Assembly (NCBI GenBank): GCA_016647705.1
Contig: CM028327.1
Span: forward strand, 11,792,365 to 11,856,364
Origin: Eucommia ulmoides
Taxonomy: Eukaryota; Streptophyta; Magnoliopsida; Garryales; Eucommiaceae
DNA: 64,000 nt
Direction: 5' to 3'
Numbering within the stretch: position 1 is the first letter of the stretch; each line of letters begins with the position of its first letter. The position numbers and the translations under genes are program-made. The notes below the pieces were generated by a model. That model saw only the letters and a list, made by a program, of their open reading frames with translations. It was not told where the DNA came from and did no database searches. Of this stretch, positions 25,647 through 38,575 are shown one piece after another.

Positions 25647-28242
25647 TGTCACACCCCACCCCGGACTCCTATCACCCTGGGGCCGGCGTGACGTCGGCAT
25701 GATATCACCTAACTAACTAGACCACCACAATAAAAAAAAATACAAATAAATGATATGTACACCATATACATAATTCTCATTGATAGGGACACACTGTCCG
25801 AACTATAAGAATAACCAAAATTCGAATCCCATGAATCTCACTTAGATTCATCTCTGACACCTCGCCTCAAAATCCCTCTCAAATGACTCAATCGCATGAC
25901 CCGCATAACTCTATCTAGCGTCAGTAGGGGACCGACCGACTCCTAACTGTTTTACCTGCAAGTGTACTACCTTCTTAGTAAAAACATTTTGTAATAATAA
26001 ATCATTCTACAACATCTAAATGGATCAAGCGTAGGTATGTAAACAACGCGTAACTAATAAAATTCTCCATAATATAAGCAGTGGAAATAAACCCATAAGT
26101 ATAAGTTTCATCCAAATCCATCTAATCTAAAATCATATCAATCACCAGGGTAAATAATAAATTACCCAATATAAGTAAAACACTACATCTCAAACACACA
26201 CACTGGCCAGCCCTAGTGATCATTTTAACCTCACGATCGGGAGTTTGCAACAGTACCGTACCATCCGTAGGATATGCCTTCCTACGAACACCCATCACTC
26301 TGCCGAAATGGATAATCACTGCGCAATATAAACGTCTAACATCACTCTGCCGAAGCAGATAAACATCACTCCGTCGAAGCGGATAAACATCACTCCGTCG
26401 AAGCGGATAACATCACTCCGCCAAAGTGGATAACATCACTCTACCGAAACAGATAAATACTATGGCATCGTCAAATCAAATACAGTATCATCGAATCACA
26501 ACTCAATAAATATCGTCTACTCAACATCGTCAAATTACCACGTCTATCTCTTTTTCTCGAAACCAACTTTTAAATCCAAAAATCATATATCACACTCTCT
26601 TTTAAAGAAAACGTTTGATTTTATTAAAACCACTTTTCCACTCTTTATTTTTAGAAAACCAGGCATTTCTAGAAAACATATGTTTTCTATTCTCTTTTAA
26701 AAACACCGTCTGATTTCACCAAATCCGACAAAAATTCATTTTCAACTTCATTTCGAAAACCACTTAAATCTTCCGGAAATCCGGTTTACCAACTTACCCA
26801 CCTCCTGCTTGATCCATATAATTTATAAAATCTTACAGTTTAATTAAACCAACATTTCATCATATATATACAAAAATAATTTAGCAAGAAGACAGTACAC
26901 TCACCTCAATATCTGTTTTGCAAAACTGACACTGATCATACTTTATCTGGACGTTGGTGCCTGCGAATCTAATAGTGACAGAGCCTAAATTAATATCTTA
27001 TCTAAAACATCCAAATCCTACAATACAGACCTTATATTCTGAATCGTTACTATTTTATGTACCACGTAATTAAAATTAATTAATCGTTACGAAATTATTA
27101 CAATTTTAGGATTTGTAACGCTAAATAAAATTTAATTTAACGAAAATTAATAACCGATTGAAATTTCACCTATTTCCGAACCGTTCGGCGACCACGAGAT
27201 GGATTTTGAATTTTTCTGGGGTAGTTTCTGCAAATTCTCCCTTCTTTCCTTTTTTTTTTTTTTTTTTTTCTCTGTTTGCGTTTACTGTTTCTGTTTCGGT
27301 TCAAAATACCGCCGGCCACCCTCTCTCTCTCTACCATTTCCGTCCACCCGAGACCTTCCACGCCCCATCGCTCTTACTGTCGACCCTACTCCATCTCCCA
27401 CCACGATTCACCAACCACCACCGGCCACTTCCACCAACGATCTCATCTACCCACCTAAACCGTACACACCCAACCGTAACGACCCACACACACACCATCG
27501 GCCGAACTCATGCCGCCACTGCCTCCGTCGTTTACCCCCGTTGATCAAACAAAAATAGAACACACACACACACTACTGCCATCGGAGGAATACCCACTCA
27601 CATGATGATCGTCGATCACCTGCACACACACATCGGACAAATACACCTTCATACATGCACACCGGAGGAACACACGCATACTCTGTCGCACACACGGCAG
27701 CACCGACCCTCCGCTCCTCCATTTCTCTCTCTAGATTTCTAGATTGTTCTTCCTTGTAGCGATGGAAATGGTAGGCACATGTATATATATGCATGGAAAT
27801 GGTAGGCACATGTATATATATGCATGGAAATGGTGGTGTGAAATCGATCGGTTGCTCGCCACGTCGATCCCCACTCTTCCCGATCTCCCTATCGGCCGGC
27901 CGAACTCACAACTCAGGATATATATATATAAAATAACATTTGGTTAAATTGCACTTTTCTCCCCCTATTTTCCATTAAGTCTTTATTTAATCCCATTCAT
28001 CTTTTAGGATTTCTTAAATTGCATTTTGATCCCTAAAATTTTTATTCTACAAATTTTGCATCTCAAATTTAGAATAAGTTTCTAAATTTGCAATTTGACC
28101 CAATCATTTTTATTTTATTTTATTTTATTTTATTATTATATATATTATATATATATATATTTTTAACTCAATTTTTTTCGAAATTTTTTAAATACTCTCA
28201 ATTGAAATTAAAATGACGTACGTGTTAAATCGGGGTCTTACA
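25647..28242 (-). mobile_element. Ty3/gypsy solo LTR, copy E (-)
   Basis: TGTCACACCCCACCCCGG to GGGGTCTTACA, 2596 bp, flanked by CTCTA (25642-25646) and CTCTG (28243-28247), a 5-bp duplication allowing one difference. It is very similar to copy B through most of its length. A 24-26-bp minisatellite (CATCACTCCGTCGAAGCGGA) lies at 26335-26460. Confidence 0.8.
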
Positions 28243-28813
28243 CTCTGAATCTGAAACATTTGATAAAACTATTAGTTTCACCAAAAATATCAATACTTAA
28301 TTGTTCATCAAAACATTGGGTTCAACAATTACTTTTACTAAATTAAAAATTCTGGACATTAGTGTGAATTTCGAACAATACATTAAAAAATAGGATCAAT
28401 TTGGCGCTTTACCATTTTAATTTTTTTTATTTTAATTGGAAATTATATTTAAAATGTAAAAAATAAAAATTGTGAAAACTCTATTACTAATAGCATGTTA
28501 GCAATTTTTTTAAATAATTTAAAATAAAATTAGATATTTTAAATAATATTTTTAAGGGCGTATTCCATTTACCTTCTCTTTCTTTTTGCCATTAACCCAA
28601 AAAAAGTCCTGTCATTTATTAAATATCAATCAACCTCTTATTAAATTTCTTGTCTTTTCCTCTACGTTGAACGATTCCAACCGAGCTTTCGTTTTGGTAG
28701 ATGAATCGAGGGTGGATAGGAGCTGGCTCGGCAATCACGTTTGAGTTCTAGATCGCAATGGCTGACGATCACGAGGAGGGGGTAATAGAGAAAAAAAGAG
28801 TGGCAATTGAAAT
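28243..28813. other. Gene-free stretch before the Tat-like element
   Basis: AT-rich sequence whose first 100 bp probably continue the LTR-like relic seen between copies D and E. No gene is supported. Confidence 0.5.
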
Positions 28814-29208
28814 TGATGCGGGAGAAATTCCTGATTAGTAGGGGAGCCGAAAAGGTATAACTCTCCACTAAATTAGGGTGTAACTCCCCAATAAATAACA
28901 ATATTAATAGGGGAGTGTAACTCTCCATTAAATGACGCCATAATAGGAAGCCAAAAAAGAGGTAACGGCTGAGAGACGACTTAGTATATAAATAAGGAAA
29001 ACATATCACTTTTATTATGACATTCAGTCTTAAACTTTTTCACCTATCAAAACAGTCTAATCTTATTCTCAAGTCGGAGGTTCTTTGGTCAATTCCACAT
29101 CAATGTCCCCTTCAGATTTAACTGGTTTTACAGGTTGGATTGGAAGTTGCGGAAGTTTCTGGCACGTGAGGAACTGTTACATGTACCGGGGATTTTTTGG
29201 CAACATCA
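28814..29208 (+). repeat. 5' LTR of element T
   Basis: About 395 bp with a TATA-like run (GTATATAAATAAGG) near 28984. It pairs with 38185-38575. Confidence 0.85.
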
Positions 29209-30008
29209 TTTGGCACTATCTATGGAAACCCGAGCAAAAGGACATGACCGCCAGTGTCGTGACCATCATAGACTACCGCGAGTTCTACGATTGCTATTTG
29301 CAAAACCACAAATCCGAATAATTGAATATGTATTGGTTTTTAGAATGAAATGTGATGGACAGATCTGCAAACAGAATCGTCCCTGATCTATTTCTGTTCT
29401 CAAGCCAATAAACAGATCTGAATAGATCTTCAAATCAAAGCTACAAATTGAACGATGAAACTAACGGATTTGAATCGACAATGAACAGATCTTCTACGAT
29501 ATGGAAAATCGATAGTTGATAATCAACGATAATCAAAGACGAAAAAGACAAAGCAACAAAGATAATCTTTAATCCAAAGGTGACGATGATAAAAAGCAGT
29601 CGTCAATCGACGATGAACAGATCTGACCTAAACTGCACCGCCGATCTGACCTGAACTGCACCGCCGATCTAATTTGAACCATAACCATTAGTCCCTGGTC
29701 TGAATTGCAACAATCGATCACTAACCAGAAATCAATCCAGTTTTGAACAAGGGAGATCGGCGAAGAAGGCAGCATCGATCGTCAAATCCAGAGCGAAATA
29801 GCTTCAGAACGATTCGGGCCGAAATTGAAATAGTGGAAAACCGATTAGTGTAAGCCAGCTCTGATGCATACGTTGCAAAGAATAATTTGAATAACACATC
29901 AGATCAGAGCAAGTGTTCAAGAAGGTTAAATAAAGGCAGAGGGGAAAAGGAAGCGATAAGCAATCAAATCCTCGAACTCATGCCGTCGTTCTCCGCCATT
30001 CTATACAG
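29209..30008 (+). other. Leader and 5' interior of element T
   Basis: After the primer-site-like start, a repeated AACAGATCTGAA/CGATGAACAGATCTG motif and direct repeats of GCCGATCTGACCTGAACTGC (near 29630) are seen. There is no recognisable Gag. Confidence 0.55.
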
Positions 30009-30013
30009 TACGT

Positions 30014-31407
30014 TGATAGTTATAATTTATTTATTTATTCTCAAGCCAGGTTTAGTAATTTTCGAGTATCTTTATTGCGTTTTAATATGCTTTAATACGT
30101 TTTTATTTGTTTTATTATAAATCAGGTGTTTAGGACAAAAATGGATGAAAACAGGTTATAATTGAGCAAGTCAGTGAAAGAACGGTGGAGAAAAAGAACA
30201 AAAAGATCAATATTTAGAGCCTGCATCCATTGCTGCAGCGGTCAAAATGCAGAGAGTTGATGAATTCTCCACCGCTGTAGCGGTGAATCCACCGCTGCAA
30301 CAATTATTCGGCAGAAGGCTACTAACTTTCCCACCGCTTCAGCGGTGCTTCCCACCTCTGCAGTGGTCAAACTCCACCTGTTTTAGATATTTTATGATAT
30401 TTTGTTGATATTTTTTTATCCCTTAAGATAACCCCTTTGCCCCAACACATAAACCACGTTTTTTGGGACATTTTTGAGATACTTGAGAGCTCAAGATCAA
30501 GAACCAAGAGGAGAAATCATCAAAAAGAGAAGACGAAACAAGATCGAAACCGATTTCGCAGAAGTTGAACACTCTACTTCACAGATTTGCTTTCATTTCC
30601 TTGTTTCTCTTTGTTCTTAAACTTTGTAGCTTGTATGATGATATTATTCTTATGTAATGTTGAATATTGGGTTATGATGAGTAATTAAGTATCTATTTTC
30701 TAGGGATTTAATTGAGTTCATGAAAACGTTGTTTATCTAAATCGCTATTTCGTTAATGGTTGTTCATGTATATCCAATTGTGTTTACCATTTTATTACTT
30801 CCATTATATGCTTGTTATGTTATTTTGGTTGGTTTGAGAAATTGGGGTTTGACACTCGGGAGAGGTAACCTTAGATTCGGACTAGGGTTTAAACACAATG
30901 TGACGATCTAATGACTCGGGAGGGCGTTAGAAAGTATGCAATTCATGGGATTGGGGCGAGACTCATGTGACCAAGTGTCGTATAGACGCTCAAGAGGGAC
31001 TTCGGCATTGACGCGAAATCGCATATTCATTCACTTTACACTCGGGAGAAGTAATGAATGACATTCCGATACCTAGATTATCGGATAATGTGAATGTCGT
31101 TAATGTAAACTAGATTGAATTGAACGCGTTTAAATGAACGAAGTTAATCCCTAAATAATATATTCCCTTAAACGTCAATATTAGTATATTAGGTTAATTA
31201 GTTTAATTAGTTAATTAGATTAGTATATTATTTATAAAACAAACATATAAATTGAGTAGCTTAGATAAAGTTAAGTTATAACAATCACGATACTCAACGA
31301 CCACCTAATCCAATCCCTGTGAATATGACAACCCCTACTCTTCCCACTCTATTAAAACTTGACCCGTATACTTGCGGTGAAATTAGTGGCGTAATATTCT
31401 GCTACCA
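30014..31407 (+). mobile_element. Solo LTR Y2 inside element T
   Basis: TGATAGTTATAATTT to CTGCTACCA, 1394 bp, with an exact TACGT duplication (30009-30013 and 31408-31412). The 3' part has CTTGACCCGTATACTTGCGG, a feature I associate with Athila/Tat-type Ty3/gypsy LTRs; the lineage is tentative. It contains a cluster of CCACCGCTGTAGCGGTG palindromes (30228-30368). Confidence 0.85.
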
Positions 31408-31412
31408 TACGT

Positions 31413-33840
31413 CCATTGCCGCCGTCGCGACTTGGACCACCACCATCAACAACACTGGCCACAGCCCGTGCACAATGACGCATATATTCTCGATTTCTTG
31501 AAAACGATGATCAGTATTATTCAGCGAAGAGATCGACATAGTAGTGAAGGATACGGTGGCTGATGATATGAACAAAGGTTAACCTAGGGCTAATTACTCT
31601 AAAGCCCCTAAGGTAATATCGATATTTACAGTTTATGCCCTCAAGTTTATTTTGCTTGCGAATTGTGACACATATGACGTAAATAACATATTTTTACCCT
31701 ACTTGCACATCAGCCCTTCCTCTGGCAATATTAATGTGCGTAAAATATTACAATATATGAAAATAACTAGTGTATTAGTAGTACTGTATAACAGTTAAAT
31801 GTTACACTATGTATTGTGTTGTAAATCAAGTGTTATGTGTAACACAAAACATATTAGAGGTTATAGTATTGCACCCATTCAATACACTAAAGCCCCTAAG
31901 TCAAGAATTGCGAAAAAGCAAGCTGATAAATTCAACTCAGACTACAACGATGAGCATGATGTCGACATTGGTGACGTTGCCAATCAAGATGCAAACACGT
32001 TGGCATTTATCTAGAAGTCGATGTCATTGGCAGAAAAAGATAAGTGGAAATGGCCACATGGGAAAACATCCTAAAATGAAGCTGGTAGAATGCATATCAT
32101 ATCCACGACTAGCACATTGCTGGAAATACACTAAGGGCCTTGAGGTAATAAGTATATTTACATTTTAGTTCCTGTCAAATTTTATTTAGCAATACGCTTA
32201 TGATTTATTGATGACATCTTGATAAATAATCAAGAATTGAAGAAAATTACATTTTCTAATGAAATACTTTAAGTGCCTTGAAGAAATGTTGAAATTACAC
32301 TTCGCATCTTCTAATCTATAAATTATGGTGCTACATCTGATAATTAGAGAAAACTTAGCATTTGCTAAAGTAATAAATATAGGAAGTGTATTATAATTGC
32401 AGAATATACCCTATAAACTTGATAATGATTATTCAAAGTCCTAGGGCGTAGAAAAATTACATTTTGTCCCCTATAACTTTTATTCCGACAAATTACATGT
32501 TGTGAGAGCACTATTGGACTTCAAAATAAATAAGCCCAAAAGTGTACAAAATTTGAGAACTTGGTTATACTATGAAATTAGTATCCGAACTTCATATGAA
32601 GTGATTGACAAGATGGAAAAATGTCAGTCGACATATATAGCCTAGAGGCTAAGCATTTTAAAGCCAACTAAAGGTAACATTTTCTACCCCTAAGATATTA
32701 TATTTTCCTTGAAAGGAATAAATTATAAATCTTGGAAATAGTATGCTAGAAGAATAATTAAATTCCAAGATTCCGCAGAGGGAATCGATGAATTACAATT
32801 AGTACCTCTACATTTTTGTATACATACAGAGGTAAAACAAGTATATTAGATGAGATTATGGGTAATACTCGATGAATGAGTTAAATCCTTTAAGGCCCGT
32901 GTGGTTATTAAAAAGAACAAATTGTACCCTCAAACTTTGCATATGAGATATAAATTTAGTGGTTAGAAGTAAACTTTACTTTGCCCCAAATATAATACGA
33001 AAAAAGCTCTTTAATTTCAATTTGTACAAGTGCTTAAAGGAGTTCTCCAAGAATGATTCTTTCAGGTAGAAAGTACTTGTTGTGCAACGAATGATAAGAT
33101 CGTCACTTAGCGTGACTAGATGATTTAACGAATATACAGTTCACACATGCTATTATTGATTGAGTAGACTACAAATTCAGGCGTTAAAAATCTCAGAAAA
33201 AATTCTTAAGATCACAAAGCGCAACTCTCTTAAGGAAATGCTTTGGGCAATTACACTGTTACAACTTATCTTAAAAGTTGAAATCGCATGAACAAAACCC
33301 AAATGCTGGTTCTAAGAGTGCTTCTTGTTGATAAATGATAATTTTGAGGATGCAAACCCAATTCGACTTGTAACTCGAATACTCATAGAAATATGAACTT
33401 GTATTACATCCTAAAGAATGCAACTATTTGTTCGTTAATGATTATTATGTGGCATACAAACTGTGATTCTTATAAAGCAGGCTAAAAAGATACATATTCT
33501 AGTTATATCCCATGAACAAAAGGAGTAACCGGAAGGATATAGAAATGGGAGAAGAATTTAACCCTCCCTAAAGAAAGACATTATGAAGAAATTAAATTGA
33601 ACGAAAGTCTGCAAAAGAGACTAAGTTCGGTGATGAACTTAACACCTGAGAAATAAGGAGGGGTCAAGATTATTTTAAACAAATCATAGGAACAATCACT
33701 GAAAGAAGAATCAATCTATCAAATCCAATTTCGCATTCATAACTCGTTCAACAAATAAACCAATTATAAAGGGGGCAAAGAGGAAGAACTCCCTGATAAT
33801 GAAACACTTGCAGTGATAAAAAACACCAAGTGTAAAGAAT
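31413..33840 (+). other. Interior of element T without recognisable genes
   Basis: About 2.4 kb of AT-rich DNA with only short frames (for example 31809-32168). Phrases such as AAGCCCCTAAGGTAATAT recur at 31603, 31889 and 32140, hinting at a weak tandem structure. Confidence 0.5.
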
Positions 33841-34584
33841 AAAACCGAACTACCTAGATCAATTCGTCAAAATCAACAAAACTACCTAGCTCAGTTCATT
33901 CGCAAACCGAGATGCCTAGATCAGTTCTTCAAGATAAACCGAACTTCCTAGCTCAGTTCATTCGCAAACCGAGCTACCTAGATTGGTTTATCAAAATCAA
34001 CTAAACTGTTTAGCTCAGTTCATTCACAAATCGAGTTGCCTAGATCAATTCATCAAGATCAACTAAACTGCCTAACTCAGTTCATTCGTGAACCGAGCTG
34101 CCTAGATCAGCTCATCAAAATAAACTAAACTGCTAAGCTCAGTTCATAAACTAAGCTACCAAGTTCAGCTTATCAACCAAACTGAATTGTCTAGATTAGT
34201 TTATTCATAAACTGAGTTGCCAAAATCAACTCATCAAACTGAACTACCTAGATCGGTTCATAAACTAAGCTGCCAAGTTCAATTTATCAACCAAACTGAA
34301 CTGCCTAAATCAGTTCATTCATAAATTCAACTGTCAAGATCAACTCATCGATCAAACTAAACTACCTAGATCAGTTCATAAACTGAGTTGCCAAGATCAG
34401 CTCATCAACCAAACTGAACTGTCTAGATCAGTTCATTCATAAAATGAGCTACCAAGATCAGCTCATCGATCAAACTGAACTGCATAGATTAGTTCATGAA
34501 CTAAGTTGCCAAGATCAGCTCATCAACCAAACTGAACTGCCGAAATCAGTTCATTCATAAACTGAGTTGCCAAGATCAGCTCAT
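33840..34584 (+). repeat. Hairpin-forming minisatellite in element T, part 1
   Basis: Units of about 58-65 bp alternate two short palindromes, TGAACTGCCTAGATCAGTTCA and TGAGCTGCCAAGATCAGCTCA (written here as types), with about a dozen copies. It continues at 37378 beyond the inserted LTR X. Confidence 0.85.
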
Positions 34585-37372
34585 TGATTATTAGCTTATT
34601 TACCAATAAATCAAGTACTTTTAGATTCAAATATTTATGGGTTTTCAAGCATTTTTATTAGTTTAATATATTTTTATATTGTTTTATAGGATTCAAAAAT
34701 AATTGGATGACAAGGTAATAATTTGGTAAAATGAGGTAAATTGGGTTGTAATGATTCGTTGGCAGTGCAGGTACAGTAACTTTAAGACCAATTTTGACCA
34801 TGATGCAATTCGATTTTAGAAAAATTCAAAACATGGAAGTTGTAAATCTCTTTCTTAGCTTTCCATAGCCTTTTGAATCACCACAATTAAAGTTCGGACG
34901 AGAAGGTTATTGCCAGATTTCAAAAGTTGTGCATTGTAGAGCGAAAACTCGCGCTGCTATGCCAAACTGTGCTGCAGCACCAAATTTCTGCTCCAAAATA
35001 TCAGAAACTTCACACTGCAATGAGAAAAAAGTCCTGTTTCAGCCCCAAAATACGAACAAGGCCTATTTTGAGCCCTATTTATACAATCTTATACCTCAAA
35101 CCCTTGGGGTGGAGATTTTGGGAGAGAAAACACCAATGGTAAGGCGATTTTGAGAGATTTTTGGACAAGAGAATACCATTGGAAGCACATAAATGCTAGA
35201 GAGGGAGTTTGAATTGAAATCTATTAAAGATTATTGAAGATTTGAAACTCATTGATAGGTGAAATTTATCCATCTAAATTTGGTAGTTTTCGAGTATTCT
35301 TGTTACGTTTTTATTTGTTTTTATTTATTTTTATTCAAAGCAGGGGTTAGGAGCAAAAACAATCGAAAAAATGAGGAAAACGGTGGAAAAACAATGAAAA
35401 TGATCAAAGTTTAAAAGTAGAAAATCCACCGCTGCAGCAGTGAAACAACAGAGAGTTTCCTAAATTTCTGATCGCTCACCGCTGTAGCGGTAAAACGACA
35501 GAAAGCCTACTGACATGCCCACCGCTACAGTGGTGAAGCCCCTAACTAAAGTGTTTTTACAATATTTTCTAAATATTTTGTTTGTTCCCTTTTTGTTCCC
35601 AATTCATTCCCACTTATCTATGAACATTTTGGGAGTGTTTATTGAGGGCTCTCAACCAACCAAAGAGGAGAAATACAATTGGAGAAGAGAAAACAAGATC
35701 AGAGCGATTTTTATGGACACCACCTTCAAATAACGGCTATTCTCTCTTGTTTCTCTCTTTATTCTTAACTCGTTTTTGGTTGTTTGATCATGTATATATG
35801 GATTATCATTGAATATATAGTTATGGACAAGAGCTAAACGTTGATTATCTATGAAATTGATGTAGTTTACTAATATACGTTGTTTGTTTGAATCCGTGTT
35901 TTGTTAACAGTTGTTCTTGCCTATTCGATTGTGTTTACCGTTCTTTCACTTCTTTTATATACTTGTTTAGATATATTGAGAATACGGGGTATGACACTCC
36001 GGAGAGATAACCCCGAATTTGGACTAAGGTTTAAACACAACGCGATGATCTAATGACCCGGGAGGGCGTTAGAAAGTGTGCAATCCGTGATGTTGGGGAG
36101 AGACTCATGTGACCAAGTGACGTATAGATGCTCGAGGGGGACTTTGGCATGGACGCGAAGTCACAAATTCATTCACTTTACACTCGAGAGAGGTAGTGAG
36201 TGAATTTTCGATACCTAGATTGTCGAATAGTTTGAATACCGTTAATGTAAATTAGATTGGATCAAACACGTATAAGTAAATAAAGTTAATCCCTAGATAA
36301 TATATTCTCATATAGTATACCTAGTATTATAATTTAATTAATTGTTAATTTAGTATATTATTTATTAAAAACAAAAACCCAATTTTTATCTTCTAAATAA
36401 AGTTCGGTTATGATAATCGCGGTACTCAACGAAAATTGAATCCAATCCCTATGGATACGACAACTCTTACTCTTCTCTATTCTATAAAACTTGACCTGTA
36501 CACTTGCAGTAAAAGTAGCGACGTAATATTCCGCTACCACTCATCTCCACAAAAAGAGTTTTCTCTTCTTTTCTCTCACTCTAATCTTTATTCAAATTTT
36601 GTATTTGTGATATTGTGTTGAACATGTTTGCATTTATGAATTTCTTAAAAAGATTAGCATGGATTCCATTATGTTGAGTTAAAGTTTCTATCTAGGGGTA
36701 TTTGAATAGCTTTGTATGAGCTATGTCTTGAGACTTTAAGATTTGTAAATTGGATTTCATGTTTCGATCATTTGTATTTCTTTATGCCTACTTGCTAATT
36801 TACGCAAAAATTAAATTAGATATCATAGATGTGTAAGATTAGGCATTCGAGATATGATAATCTCGCATATTAAGACCGAAGAAATACAACCTTTATTATA
36901 TTGTATGCGAGAGACTAATATAATTTGAGTAGTCATTTGATTGGCGAGATTAAAAAATTGGATAATTAGTTGAGTTGAATAAAGATATTATTCCGAATAC
37001 TTATACAAATTATCTTACTTGGCATTCGAGAGGTGAAAGTAAGGTTAATTTAGACACCCATGGTTAATGATTGGACATGAATCTAATTAACAAGCTTGAA
37101 TTGGATTAGTATCGTTTAGTAAAGTATTGTCAAACTCCCCGAGAACAATTGTGCATAGGAAGTCTATATTTTTATTTTACTTTTCATTTTATATTTGTTT
37201 TAGCTTTATTTTTACATACCTTGAATTTAGACGCCTAAATAAAGTTAATTTATGATAATCACGGTAGTTAGCGACGATTTAAACCAATCCCTATAGATAC
37301 TATACTTTACTCACCCTATACTATTAAAACTTGACCCGTACACTTGCGGTGTAGCAAAATAGATCGCTACCA
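34585..37372 (+). mobile_element. Solo LTR X, split by LTR Y1
   Basis: TGATTATTAGC to ATCGCTACCA; about 1.5 kb once Y1 is removed. It is flanked by CTCAT (34580-34584) and TTCAT (37373-37377), and removing it rejoins the minisatellite. The 3' end (CTTGACCCGTACACTTGCGG) is similar to the Y LTRs, so X and Y are subfamilies of one retroelement group. Confidence 0.8.
35253..36539 (+). mobile_element. Solo LTR Y1 inside LTR X
   Basis: TGATAGGTGAAATTT to TCCGCTACCA, 1287 bp, with an exact CTCAT duplication (35248-35252 and 36540-36544). It is a sister copy of Y2 and shares the palindrome cluster (35426-35535). Nesting makes it the youngest insertion of this stack. Confidence 0.88.
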
Positions 37373-37640
37373 TTCATCGATCAAACAGAACTGCCTAAAT
37401 CAGTTCATAAACTGAGCAACCAAGATAAACTCATTAACCAAACTGAATTGGCTAGATTAGTTCATTCATAAACTAAGCTGTCAAGATCATCTCATCAATC
37501 AAATTGAACTGCCTAACTCAGTTCATTCACAAAACCAAGCTGCCTAGATCAATTCGTCAAAAGTAAACTGTACTGGCTAGCTCAGTTCATTCACAAACCA
37601 TGATACCTAGATCAGTTCGTTCAGTTGCTCGAATCCGATC
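37373..37640 (+). repeat. Hairpin-forming minisatellite in element T, part 2
   Basis: Same units as 33840-34584, resuming directly after LTR X. The rest up to the polypurine tract (37640-38174) shows no gene. Confidence 0.85.
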
Positions 37641-38184
37641 ATCCAATACACACTTGGGGACAAAACATCACATCTCAAAGCTTATACCAAGCTACTCAGA
37701 TCGATTCGTTAAGTGAACCAAATTGTTTAGAAAAGTTCGCCCAAGAAATAATTGGTGACAAGTCATCAAATTTCGATTTGGTAAGCAAACTATTCTTATC
37801 AGTTTGTTCAGCCTCTCGTGATCATATGGATGTACTCCATTTATTCTTAAAACGTTATATTTTATATGTGGATAGTTAACGTTCCATGTTTTTCCATTCT
37901 TAATTTATCTTTGGGAAAACGTTATTCTTGGAGTTTCAACACTCTTTTATAACAGATAAAATCCAACGGTTTTTGATAAACAATAGATATATCATTACAA
38001 ATCAAAAAAAGAAAAAAGGTACTTTACATTCTTCATCCAACTTGACTACATCTTTTTCCAACATAAATAAGATTTCACCATTTGTAAAACAGACAAAAAC
38101 AGTTTGGAACAATAACGAAGCGTAAGAAGAGAAGTTGACATTTCGTCTCATTTCTTCGAATCAACACTCAAGTCAGGGGGCAAA

Positions 38185-38575
38185 TGATGCGGGAGAAATT
38201 CTCGCCTAGTGGGCGAGCCGAAAAGGTATAACTCCCTACTAAATTAGGGTGTAACTCTCTAATAAATAGCAAAATTAATGGGAGTGTAACTCCCCATTAA
38301 ATGACGCCATAATGGGGAGCAAAAAGAGGTAATAGCTGAGAGACGACTTAGTCTATAAATAAGAAAAATGTATCACTTTTATTATGACATTCAGTCTTAA
38401 GCTTTTTCACCTATCAAAATAATCTAATTTTATTCTCACGTCGGAAGTTCTTCGGCCGACACCACATTGGTGTCCCCCTTAGAACTAATTGGTTTTACAT
38501 GTTAGATTGTAGGTTGCGAAAATTTTTGGCACGTAAGGAGCTGTTACACGTACCGGGAATTTTTTGGCAACATCA
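38185..38575 (+). repeat. 3' LTR of element T
   Basis: About 391 bp, preceded directly by the GGGGGCAA polypurine tract (38175-38184), with the TATA-like run at 38353. Confidence 0.85.

Larger units (their letters stand above)
28814..38575 (+). mobile_element. Non-coding LTR retroelement T with nested insertions
   Basis: Matching LTRs begin TGATGCGGGAGAAATTC (28814 and 38185) and end TTGGCAACATCA (29208 and 38575). The 5' LTR is followed by TTTGGCACTATCTATGG, which resembles the TGGCGCCGTCTGTGG primer site of Tat-type Ty3/gypsy elements. The 3' LTR is preceded by the polypurine tract AGTCAGGGGGCAA. Without its nested LTRs the interior is about 4.8 kb and shows no Gag or Pol domains, so it is a non-autonomous element or deeply decayed. 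LTR similarity is about 85-90 percent by eye, so it is old. Confidence 0.8.
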
